Positions 34,694 through 42,698 of a stretch of 50,074 bases of DNA are shown here, piece by piece; position 1 is the stretch's first letter; the number at the start of each line of letters is the position of its first letter. Location: positions 1-50,074 of the forward strand of contig NZ_SCUT01000041.1 of assembly GCF_004297265.1 (NCBI RefSeq). Direction: 5' to 3'. The notes below the pieces were generated by a model. It was not told the origin of the DNA and searched no databases. It was given only the letters and a program-made list of their open reading frames with translations. This DNA is from Reyranella sp. GTDB lineage: Bacteria > Pseudomonadota > Alphaproteobacteria > Reyranellales > Reyranellaceae. Both the position numbers and the translations under genes were made by a program.

Positions 34694-35455
34694 TTACTTT
34701 CCCTGGAACTTCGCGGTGCGCTTTTCCAGTCGCGCCTTCATGCCTTCCTGCGCGTCCTGGCTCTTCATCGCGGCCTGGACGAGCGCGTCGACATCGTCGT
34801 GCTTGATGCCGTCGCGGAACTCGAGCTGCTTCACCGTCAGCGCCTTCATGGCCTTGAGCGACAGTGGCGCGTTGGCCGCCAGCCGTTCGACGACCTTCGA
34901 GGCCTCGGCCTCGAGCTGGTCGGCCGGCACGCAGCGGGCGATCAGGCCCAGCGCGTGCAGCTTGGTCGAGGGCAGGGGATCGCCCAGCAGCAGCATCTCG
35001 CGGGTCGTGACCGGCCCCAGCACTTCCATCAGCTTCTTGGCGAGGAACCAGTTGGGCGCCAGGCCCACCTGCGCAAGCGACATGCCGAAGCGCGCCTTCT
35101 GGCTCGCCACCACGAGATCGCAATGCAGCGCCAGCTCGTTGCCGCCCGCGATGGCGTCGCCATGGACGACCGCGACGACGGGCAGGGGACAGAGCTCGAC
35201 CGCGCGCAGCATCACCTCGATGCCGCTGGCATTGCCGCCGCCGATCGTCTCGCGCCGCTCCGCCATGTCGAGGCCGGCGCAGAACACGTCGCCCTTGCCC
35301 CGGACGACGACGACGCGATCCTCTGGCGCGACGGGCGCCTGCAGTGCCTCGATCATCTCGCGCATCAGCTCGCTGTCGAGCGCGTTGCGCTTCTCCGGCC
35401 GGTTCATCCAGATGGTTTTGACCGGGCCGCTCTTCTCGATGATGACCTTGCTCAT
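34694..35455 (-). CDS. Enoyl-CoA hydratase/isomerase family protein
   Basis: A 253-residue crotonase-fold enzyme: MNRPEKRNALDSELMREM, oxyanion-hole segment GKGDVFCAGLDM, and VVHGDAIAGGNELALHCDLV, where the second Gly of the oxyanion hole sits; FGMSLAQVGLAPNWFLAKKL covers the active-site helix. Most likely hydrates or isomerises an enoyl-CoA made by an acyl-CoA dehydrogenase such as its neighbour. The ATG at 35455 is eight bases after the stop of the TctC-type gene, same strand. Confidence 0.92.
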   Translation of the reverse strand: MSKVIIEKSGPVKTIWMNRPEKRNALDSELMREMIEALQAPVAPEDRVVVVRGKGDVFCAGLDMAERRETIGGGNASGIEVMLRAVELCPLPVVAVVHGDAIAGGNELALHCDLVVASQKARFGMSLAQVGLAPNWFLAKKLMEVLGPVTTREMLLLGDPLPSTKLHALGLIARCVPADQLEAEASKVVERLAANAPLSLKAMKALTVKQLEFRDGIKHDDVDALVQAAMKSQDAQEGMKARLEKRTAKFQGK

Positions 35456-35463
35456 GGCGTCGC

Positions 35464-36435
35464 TCACTCCGGCTCGATGCCGGCGGCCTTGATCTCCTTG
35501 GTCCACCAGGCGGTTTCGCTCTTCACGTAGGCCGCGAACTCGTCGAGCGCGAGCGGGGCGATCTCCATGCGGCCCTGCGTCATCGCCTTGGCGGTGGCCG
35601 GATCCTTCAGCGCCTCGGCGATGGCGTCGGCGAGGACCTTCTGGACGTCCTTCGGCGTCGCGGCCGGCGCGAAGACGGCCAGCCAGTAGACCAGCGAATA
35701 GCCCGGCACCGTTTCGGCGATCACCGGCAGGTTGGGTGTGACGGTCGTGCGCTTGGGGCCGGTGGTCGCGAGCCCGCGCACGCGGCCGGCCTCGATCTGC
35801 GTCAGCGCCTGAGGCAGGTCGGGGAACATCACCTGGACCTGGCCCGAGGCCACGTCACCCAGTGCCTGCGGGCTCGCCTTGTAGGGCACCCGCTCCATCT
35901 TCACGCCGGCCAGCTGGTTGAACATCTCGCCCGAGAGGCGCTGCGAGGCGCTGGCCTCGGCATAGTTGAGCTTGCCGGGGTTCTTCTTGGCATATTCGAC
36001 CAGCTCGGCCGTGGTCTTGATCGGCAGGTCGTTGTTCACGACCAGCGCGTTGACGCCCATCACGCAGCGCATGATCGGCGCGAAATCCTTGTCGATATCG
36101 TAGCTCAGCTTCTTGAACAGGGCGCCGTTGGCGGCGTTGGTCGTGTTGGTGCCCATCATCAGCGTGTAGCCGTCGGCCGGCGCCGTCGCGACGGCGGAGG
36201 CGCCGAGCTGACCGCTGGCGCCGGGCTTGTTCTCGATGACGATCGGCTGCTTCAGGATATCCTGCAGCTTGGCGCCGAGACCACGGGCCGTCAGGTCGGT
36301 GGCGCTGCCGGCCGCAAAGGGAACGACGAGCTTGATTGGCTTGTTGGGGTAGGCCTGGGCGAAGGCGGCCCTGGACAGCGAGCCCGCGGCCAGTGCGGCG
36401 GCGCCGGCCAGGGTCGTACGACGGTTGAGTTTCAC
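35464..36435 (-). CDS. Bug/TctC-family periplasmic substrate-binding protein
   Basis: A 323-residue periplasmic binding protein of the tripartite tricarboxylate transporter family. The signal peptide ends AAFAQA with an N-terminal twin Arg (NRRTTLAG), suggesting Tat export. Mature hallmarks are YPNKPIKLVVPFAAGSATDL, VIENKPGASGQLGA and DGYTLMMGTN. The GTG start follows AGGAGG. No TctA/TctB membrane genes are present, so it is an orphan, as is common for Bug proteins. Its position just upstream of the enoyl-CoA hydratase gene suggests uptake of an acid degraded by the neighbours. Confidence 0.93.
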   Translation of the reverse strand: MKLNRRTTLAGAAALAAGSLSRAAFAQAYPNKPIKLVVPFAAGSATDLTARGLGAKLQDILKQPIVIENKPGASGQLGASAVATAPADGYTLMMGTNTTNAANGALFKKLSYDIDKDFAPIMRCVMGVNALVVNNDLPIKTTAELVEYAKKNPGKLNYAEASASQRLSGEMFNQLAGVKMERVPYKASPQALGDVASGQVQVMFPDLPQALTQIEAGRVRGLATTGPKRTTVTPNLPVIAETVPGYSLVYWLAVFAPAATPKDVQKVLADAIAEALKDPATAKAMTQGRMEIAPLALDEFAAYVKSETAWWTKEIKAAGIEPE

Positions 36436-36507
36436 GTTTCCTCCTGGGGCCTCGTCCGGCCGGGCTCCGTTTTAGCGGCCCGGCGCGGCGAGGCAAAGGA
36501 GGGCAGG

Positions 36508-37470
36508 CTACATGAACAGTTTTTCCGCCTTGCGGTCGGTGTAGAGCCCGGCCACGAACTCGGCATAGCCGTTGTAGAGCAGCGTCGGGATGCGCTGGTC
36601 GCTGCCCAGCGGCTTTTCCGTGGCCTGGCTCCAGCGCGGATGGGCGACCTCGGGGTTCACATTGGCCCAGAAGCCGTATTCGCTGGATTGCAGCCCTTCC
36701 CAGAACGTCTTGGGCTTCTTGTCGGTGAACTCGACGCTGACGATCGATTTCACGTTCTTGAAGCCGTACTTCCAGGGCGCCACGAGACGCAGCGGCGCGC
36801 CATTCTGCTTGGGCATCGGCTTGCCGTAGAGGCCGGTGGCGATGAAGGCGAGATCGTTCATCGCCTCGTCCATCGCCAACCCCTCAGTGTAGGGCCAGGG
36901 GTAGAGGAGGTCGCGCTGCTCGCGCATGACCGACGGCTTGGACAAGGTCTTCATCACGATGAACTTGGCGCTGCCCAGCGGCTTGCAGAGCTCGACCAGC
37001 GAGCGCACCGGAAAGCCGCTCCACGGCACGATCATCGACCAGGTCTCGACACAGCGATGGCGATAGACCCGCTCCTCGAGCTGCACCTTGGCCAGGAGGT
37101 CGTCGATGCCGATCTCGAACGGCTTCTCGACCATGCCGCCGACCTTGATGGTCCAGGGCCGAACCTCGAGCTTCTGGGCGTCGCGCCAGATGCTCTTGTC
37201 GGTGCCGAACTCGTAGAAGTTGTTGTAGGTCGTGGCCAGCTTCTCGGCGGTCATCGGCGTCGGCACGCCGTACCGGTCGTTGCGCCTGCCCGGATAGAGC
37301 CCGGCCGACGGATCGGCCGACTTGTCCTGTGCCATGAGCTGGGCCGGCAGGGCGATCGAGGCCGCGCCGAAGCCCATCGCGCGCACCATGGCGCGCCGGT
37401 TGAGGTAGTGGCTCTCCGGCGTCGTTTTCGACTCCGGAAGCTCCCAGCCTTTCGCGCGCTTGATCAGCAT
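36508..37470 (-). CDS. msrP: Periplasmic methionine-sulfoxide reductase catalytic subunit MsrP
   Basis: A 320-residue molybdopterin enzyme that repairs oxidised methionine in periplasmic proteins. The Tat signal is LNRRAMVRAMGFGAASIALP (RR at 25-26). The molybdenum-ligating Cys140 is in YRHRCVETWSMIVPW, and other family motifs are LLYPWPYTEGLAMDEAMND, GAPLRLVAPWKYGFKNVKSI and FWEGLQSSEYGFWANVNP. GAGGAACG precedes the ATG. The usual electron donor MsrQ (heme membrane protein) is not adjacent. Instead, two exported thioredoxin-fold genes lie directly upstream on the same strand, which raises the possibility of a linked redox role. Confidence 0.95.
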   Translation of the reverse strand: MLIKRAKGWELPESKTTPESHYLNRRAMVRAMGFGAASIALPAQLMAQDKSADPSAGLYPGRRNDRYGVPTPMTAEKLATTYNNFYEFGTDKSIWRDAQKLEVRPWTIKVGGMVEKPFEIGIDDLLAKVQLEERVYRHRCVETWSMIVPWSGFPVRSLVELCKPLGSAKFIVMKTLSKPSVMREQRDLLYPWPYTEGLAMDEAMNDLAFIATGLYGKPMPKQNGAPLRLVAPWKYGFKNVKSIVSVEFTDKKPKTFWEGLQSSEYGFWANVNPEVAHPRWSQATEKPLGSDQRIPTLLYNGYAEFVAGLYTDRKAEKLFM

Positions 37471-37561
37471 CGTTCCTCGCTCCTGTTTACGCCGTGCCTC
37501 TAGATGGGCCCGGCATCGGGCAGTCGCAAATCAACCCTGCTCACTGCCCCGTGACGCGGCT

Positions 37562-38008
37562 TTACGGCTGCGAATTGGTCACGTCGAGCAGGGTCGGCCA
37601 CATGACGTCGCGCCAGGCGTTGTTGCCGACGGCGGTGAAGGTGATCTGGCCGTTCTGCACGAGGAAGAAGCGCGGCGTCTCGGCGCCCTGTTCGACACCG
37701 ACCTGGCTCATCAGGAAGGCGTCGAGCACCCAGCGCAGGTCCGAGGGCCAGCTCGCAGGCTTCAACAGGAGCGCCGGCGTCTTCGGGAACACCACGCGAT
37801 AGTCTACCTTCTGGAACACCGGGGCCTGCTTGAAGAGCGGCTCCCATTGCGTGCGCCAGACCTTGCAGGCCTCGGATGTCTCGTCGCCGGCGAAGATCAG
37901 GATGGGCTTGGTGCCCTTTGTCGCGCCTTGGGCGGCGGCGGTGCGCGCCAACACCGGCGCGGCGGCCAGCGACAGGCCGGCCGCGATCACACTACGTCTC
38001 TTCAACAT
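37562..38008 (-). CDS. Tat-exported thioredoxin-fold protein, Ser-x-x-Cys variant
   Basis: A 148-residue protein with a Tat-like signal (LKRRSVIAAGLSLAAAPVLA). The mature part reads as a thioredoxin fold: beta strand KPILIFAG, then DETSEACKVWRTQWEPLF (Ser45-E-A-Cys48-K at the active-site position), cis-Pro segment ETPRFFLVQNGQITFTAVG, and end helix WRDVMWPTLLDV. It is clearly homologous along its length to the upstream selenoprotein candidate, with Ser in place of the TGA-coded residue. With a single Cys it may act by a monothiol mechanism or bind rather than reduce. The ATG at 38008 (not the TTG at 38011) follows GAGGGGGA, which overlaps a leader hairpin. Function unproven. Confidence 0.82.
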   Translation of the reverse strand: MLKRRSVIAAGLSLAAAPVLARTAAAQGATKGTKPILIFAGDETSEACKVWRTQWEPLFKQAPVFQKVDYRVVFPKTPALLLKPASWPSDLRWVLDAFLMSQVGVEQGAETPRFFLVQNGQITFTAVGNNAWRDVMWPTLLDVTNSQP

Positions 38009-38020
38009 CAAGTTGCGTCC

Positions 38021-38044
38021 CCCTCGTGACGAATCCCACGAGGG
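38021..38044 (-). promoter_or_regulatory. Leader hairpin overlapping the Shine-Dalgarno of the Ser-x-x-Cys gene
   Basis: Perfect 8-bp arms CCCTCGTG/CACGAGGG with an 8-base loop, just before the gene at 37562-38008. The 3' arm supplies the GAGGG of the Shine-Dalgarno region (GAGGGGGA), so folding would hide the ribosome-binding site. A hairpin in the same place precedes the sibling gene. Confidence 0.55.
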
Positions 38045-38074
38045 TACTATGGAGCAACCTGGCCCGGCCGGAAA

Positions 38075-38509
38075 CTAGGCCTTGGTAGCCGTCACGTCTT
38101 GGATCATCGGCCACATCTTGTCCTTCCAGTCGCCGTTGCCGGTGACGGTGAGGACGATCCTGCCATCCTGGAAGAGGATGAAGCGCGGCGTGGCATTGGG
38201 GCGTTTCTGGCCTTCCTCGCTGAGCAGGAAAGCGGCACGGATGGGTCTCGCCGGCACGGGCCAGCTTCCTTCGACCATCACAAGGTCTGCATTGGCCGGA
38301 TGGACGACCTGATAGTCCATCTTCTTGAAAGCGGCCGACTTGAGGAAATCAGGCTCTGACTGGGCACGCCAGATCTTGCAGCCGCCTCAAAGTTCGTGGC
38401 CGACGAACACCAGCGTCGGGCGCCCAGCCTGGGCATTCGCGACGCGGGCCAGTGACGATGCGGTGGCCATCGCCAGGCCGCCCACCATCACAGACCGTCT
38501 GTTGATCAT
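38075..38509 (-). CDS. Tat-exported thioredoxin-fold selenoprotein candidate (UGGCK motif; TGA at codon 41)
   Basis: Read through an in-frame TGA (38389-38387) this is a 144-residue protein. The ATG at 38509 has GGGAG eight bases upstream. Residues 3-27 are a twin-Arg signal (NRRSVMVGGLAMATASSLA). Next come strand RPTLVFVG, then HEL-U41-G-G-C44-K-IWRAQSEPDF, the place of C-G-P-C-K in thioredoxin. The chain continues with KKMDYQVVHP, cis-Pro segment ATPRFILFQDGRIVLTVTG, and final helix WKDKMWPMIQDV. The 103 codons after TGA align with the adjacent sibling without gap or shift around the active site, arguing against decay. A SECIS-like hairpin starts 11 bases after the TGA. It lies in a same-strand run with that sibling and msrP. 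Alternatives: a recent nonsense mutation (Cys to TGA) or a sequencing error. Selenocysteine is inferred; a separate short frame from 38320 is an artefact. Confidence 0.8.
38358..38375 (-). promoter_or_regulatory. Bacterial SECIS-like hairpin
   Basis: RNA-sense sequence GAUCUGGCGUGCCCAGUC. Pairs: G-C and A-U at the base, one bulged U, then C-G, U-A, G-C, G-C, closing the loop CGUGC. It starts after exactly 11 bases (GGCGGCUGCAA) following the UGA. In E. coli fdhF the SelB-binding upper hairpin also starts after 11 bases, has a bulged U below a short stem, and a G/U-containing loop. The stem is one base pair shorter at its base than in fdhF. Confidence 0.7.
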
Positions 38510-38520
38510 GAACATCACTC

Positions 38521-38539
38521 CCGTGGAACCATTCCACGG
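38521..38539 (-). promoter_or_regulatory. Leader hairpin overlapping the Shine-Dalgarno of the selenoprotein candidate
   Basis: Perfect 8-bp arms CCGTGGAA/TTCCACGG with a 3-base loop. Read on the minus strand, its last two bases are the first two of the Shine-Dalgarno GGGAG, eight bases before the start at 38509. Because it has no T-run after it, it is not a normal terminator. The sibling gene has a comparable leader. Confidence 0.55.
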
Positions 38540-38603
38540 GGCGAATATGAGAAGCGGGACCTCGGCCCGGAAGGTCCGTCGGCCCGATCTCACCGCCTTG
38601 TGA

Positions 38604-40679
38604 CTAGGCGGCCTGACGTTTCTTCGTCTCCTCCACGATGCGCTCGGCCGTGCGGCCGGCCAGTTCCTGCAGGTGGTCGAACTCCACGCGGAAGGTGCCG
38701 ATGCCCTGTGTGACGGACCGGATCTCCACGATCATGTCGGCGATCTCCGCCTCCGGCATCAGGGCCGAGACCTCGTCCCATCCCGGCCAGTCGGGCCGGG
38801 CATCGTAGCCGAGAAGCTGCCCACGTCGGCCCGAGATCAGCCGCTGCAGCCGCGGCGTCGATTCGGCAGGTCCTGTGACGGTGACGCGGAGAATGGGTTC
38901 GAGCAGGACCGGTCTGCACTTGGGCATGGCCTCGCTCATGGCGATGCGCGCGGCCATCTTGAACGACATCTCGGAACTGTCGACGGCATGGTATTGGCCG
39001 TCGAACAGCGTTGCTTCGAGATCGACCACGGGCTGTCCAAGCGGCCCTTCCTTCAGGTACTCGCGCAGACCTTCCTCGACGGCTGGAATGAAGTTGCGGG
39101 GCACCACGCCGCCCACGATCCGGTCGACGAAGCGGAAGCCCGACCCGCGGGGCAGCGGCTTGATCTCGACCTTGATGTCGGCGAACTGGCCGTGACCGCC
39201 GGTCTGACGCTTGTAACGTGCATGCTGCTGCATGCCGGCCTGGATGGTCTCGCGATACGCGACGCGCGGCGTCGTCGTCTCGACGGCGACGTTGTAGCGC
39301 CCGGCGAGCTTGTCGACGGCAACCTTCAGGTGCATCTCCCCCTGGCCCCTGAGAAGCAGCTCATGGGTCTCGCCGCGCTGCTCGAAGGAGAGCGACGGAT
39401 CTTCCTCGACGATCTTCTGGAGGGCCCCCGAGAGCTTCACTTCATCGTTGCGGTTGCGGGCCGAGAGGGCCAGGCCGAACACGGGGGCGTCGGCCGCCGG
39501 GAAATCCGCCGAGGCGGCGATTCCCGCGGGACTGAGGATCTGGCCCGACGACAGCGCTTCGACCTTGGCCAGGGCCACGATCTCGCCAGCGCGCGCGCCG
39601 GCGATCTTGTCGACCCTCTGCCCGAACGGGCGCAGGATCGAGCCGATCCTCTGTCCGCCGACCGACTGTCCCTCGGCCATCGTCCCGGACCAGATGCGGC
39701 AGAGCGAAAGCTTTCCGGCGTGGCTCTGATGCAGGACCTTGAAACACTCGGCCGTCGGAGCGTCGTGCGAAGGCAAGGCGCGCCGCTGTGCGGTCTGCTC
39801 GACGAAGGGCGTATCGTGGCGCAGCGCCTTCAGGAGGCGCCGCACGCCGTTCTCGCGGTCGCCGGCGCCGAGCAGGACCGGCGAGATCTGGTCGGTGCAG
39901 AACTCGTCATGCAGGTCGCGGTAGATCAGCGACTTTTCCGGCGCGATATCCTCGATGAGCTGTTCCAGAAGCGCATCGTCGAACTCCGAGAGCGTCTCCA
40001 GCATGTCGCGCCGCGCCTCGGCCTCGCGTGGCAGCACCTCTGCGGGCATCTCGATCAGGTCGGAGGCGCCGCTGCTGCGGTAGCGATAGGCCCTTTCGCT
40101 CACGAGATCGACATAACCCACCGTCTCCTCGCTGCCGTCGGCGGCGGCGCGGCGGATCGGCACCTGCCGCAGCACCAGCCTGCGTCGCGACACCGACTGC
40201 AGCGCCGAAAGCAGGTCGCGCACGCGGACCTCGGCGGAATCGATCTTGTTGACGAAGATGACGTGCGGGATGTGCCGGTCCTCGATGAATTTCAGGAGCG
40301 GCGTGAGCGTCATCACGCGCTCGGGCGAGGGCTCGCAGACGAGGACGGCGGCATCGCACACCGCAAGGGCTGCGAAGGCGTCGTGCTGGAATTCGATCGA
40401 GCCCGGCACGTCGAGGAAGGTCCATTGGTCGCCGAGATAGTCGACCGAGGCGACGTTGATCTCGGTGCCCATGCCGCGCTTGCGCGCTTCGGCGGCGCCG
40501 TCGCCGATCGAGGTGCCTGCGCGCGTCGAGCCGCGACGGCCGATGGCGCCGGTCGCGTACAGGATGCTTTCGAGCAGGCTGGTCTTGCCCGACAGATACG
40601 GCCCGCACAGCGCGACGACGCGATGCGCGCCGCTGCCTGGTCTGCCGCCGGTGATCGTCTCCGTCCTGAATTCGGCCAT
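38604..40679 (-). CDS. EF-G-like translational GTPase paralogue
   Basis: A 691-residue protein with EF-G domain order. G1 is CGPYLSGKTSLLESIL, G3 is FLDVPGSIEF, G4 is FVNKID, and domains II, III, IV (YKRQTGGHGQFADIKVEIKP) and V (EAMPKCRPVLLEPILRVTVT) all follow. The G3 motif is D-V-P-G-S instead of the D-x-P-G-H of canonical EF-G, so the catalytic His is replaced. This marks the EF-G-like family found beside true fusA in many alphaproteobacteria, whose role is not settled. AAGGAGG lies eight bases before the ATG. It is the first gene upstream of the selenoprotein candidate on the same strand, with a 94-base gap. Confidence 0.92.
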   Translation of the reverse strand: MAEFRTETITGGRPGSGAHRVVALCGPYLSGKTSLLESILYATGAIGRRGSTRAGTSIGDGAAEARKRGMGTEINVASVDYLGDQWTFLDVPGSIEFQHDAFAALAVCDAAVLVCEPSPERVMTLTPLLKFIEDRHIPHVIFVNKIDSAEVRVRDLLSALQSVSRRRLVLRQVPIRRAAADGSEETVGYVDLVSERAYRYRSSGASDLIEMPAEVLPREAEARRDMLETLSEFDDALLEQLIEDIAPEKSLIYRDLHDEFCTDQISPVLLGAGDRENGVRRLLKALRHDTPFVEQTAQRRALPSHDAPTAECFKVLHQSHAGKLSLCRIWSGTMAEGQSVGGQRIGSILRPFGQRVDKIAGARAGEIVALAKVEALSSGQILSPAGIAASADFPAADAPVFGLALSARNRNDEVKLSGALQKIVEEDPSLSFEQRGETHELLLRGQGEMHLKVAVDKLAGRYNVAVETTTPRVAYRETIQAGMQQHARYKRQTGGHGQFADIKVEIKPLPRGSGFRFVDRIVGGVVPRNFIPAVEEGLREYLKEGPLGQPVVDLEATLFDGQYHAVDSSEMSFKMAARIAMSEAMPKCRPVLLEPILRVTVTGPAESTPRLQRLISGRRGQLLGYDARPDWPGWDEVSALMPEAEIADMIVEIRSVTQGIGTFRVEFDHLQELAGRTAERIVEETKKRQAA

Positions 40680-40792
40680 GACAACGTCCTCCTTCTTCGC
40701 AGAAAGCGCAGAAGCTCCGGACGGACGTCGCAGAATAGACGTTACGCTTCCGAACGATCAGCCGGAGCGAAGCCCACTTGTCATGAAAAGCG

Positions 40793-40836
40793 TTTCATCC
40801 CCGCCTGGCTGAGTCAAACGCCGGGCGGGGATGAAA
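40793..40836 (-). terminator. Long hairpin between aspC-like and EF-G-like genes
   Basis: Perfect 13-bp arms TTTCATCCCCGCC/GGCGGGGATGAAA with an 18-base loop. It starts 16 bases after the stop of the aminotransferase gene, and on the minus strand it is followed by CGCTTTTC. Most likely the terminator of that gene. Confidence 0.65.
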
Positions 40837-40851
40837 TTAGGTCAGCAGTGC

Positions 40852-42138
<1,287 letters not shown>

Positions 42139-42191
42139 TTATCGTCGGGCGGGCCGTACCGTCGCTAGGGCAAGAGGGTAGTGAGGCCTGG

Positions 42192-42698
42192 ATGAAGTTC
42201 CTGTTGGTTCCGCTGCGGTTCGTCATCTCCCCGGTCTTCATCGCGGCGGTCAACGTGATGATCCTGTTCCCGACAGTGCTGTCGATCATCGACATCGTGC
42301 GGAGCGTGAACCGGCATGCCGACACCCACGAGCCTGTCACGATAGCCTCCACGATCGCCCTGATCATGATCGGCTGGGGCGTGGCGCTGGAGGAGCGGGG
42401 GGTGATCCGCAAGCGGTTCGGCGTGTCCGGCGTGCCCGACGAGCAGCGGCAGGTGCATATCGACGAGATGTGCCATGAATACGGGGTAGCGCAGCTGGTC
42501 CTCGGCCTGTTCGCCGAAATCGCGGTCGCGATGATCAGCCTGCCGGACCGCATCGTGAACACGACCGGCTACGAGCACACGCTGCTGACCGTTTCAGTCG
42601 TCCTCATTGCCATTGGTGCGATCATTCAATCTCGGCACGTCTTCGTGCTGCTCGCCACGCTCTGGCGGCGCAGGACCGTCCGGGAAAACCCCACCTAG
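42192..42698 (+). CDS. Hypothetical membrane protein, four TM segments
   Basis: A 168-residue protein with TM segments near residues 9-32, 50-66, 99-117 and 129-149. A cytosolic stretch after the second helix is rich in charge (EERGVIRKRFGVSGVPDEQRQVHIDEMCHEYG). No enzymatic motif recognised. The start is preceded by GAGG. Its last four bases overlap the end of the convergent transglutaminase gene. Confidence 0.7.
   Translation: MKFLLVPLRFVISPVFIAAVNVMILFPTVLSIIDIVRSVNRHADTHEPVTIASTIALIMIGWGVALEERGVIRKRFGVSGVPDEQRQVHIDEMCHEYGVAQLVLGLFAEIAVAMISLPDRIVNTTGYEHTLLTVSVVLIAIGAIIQSRHVFVLLATLWRRRTVRENPT

Noticed and set aside
38075..38320. Independent 81-residue gene starting at an internal Met, with a separate truncated upstream peptide
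   Set aside because: The two pieces are in the same frame, are separated by a single TGA, and together match the neighbouring paralogue over its full length, so they are one gene. A frameshift is excluded because no frame change is needed.
40680..40851. Attachment site or mobile-element boundary suggested by the long inverted repeat at 40793-40836
   Set aside because: No transposase, direct repeats or change of composition nearby; its place 16 bases after a stop codon fits a terminator.
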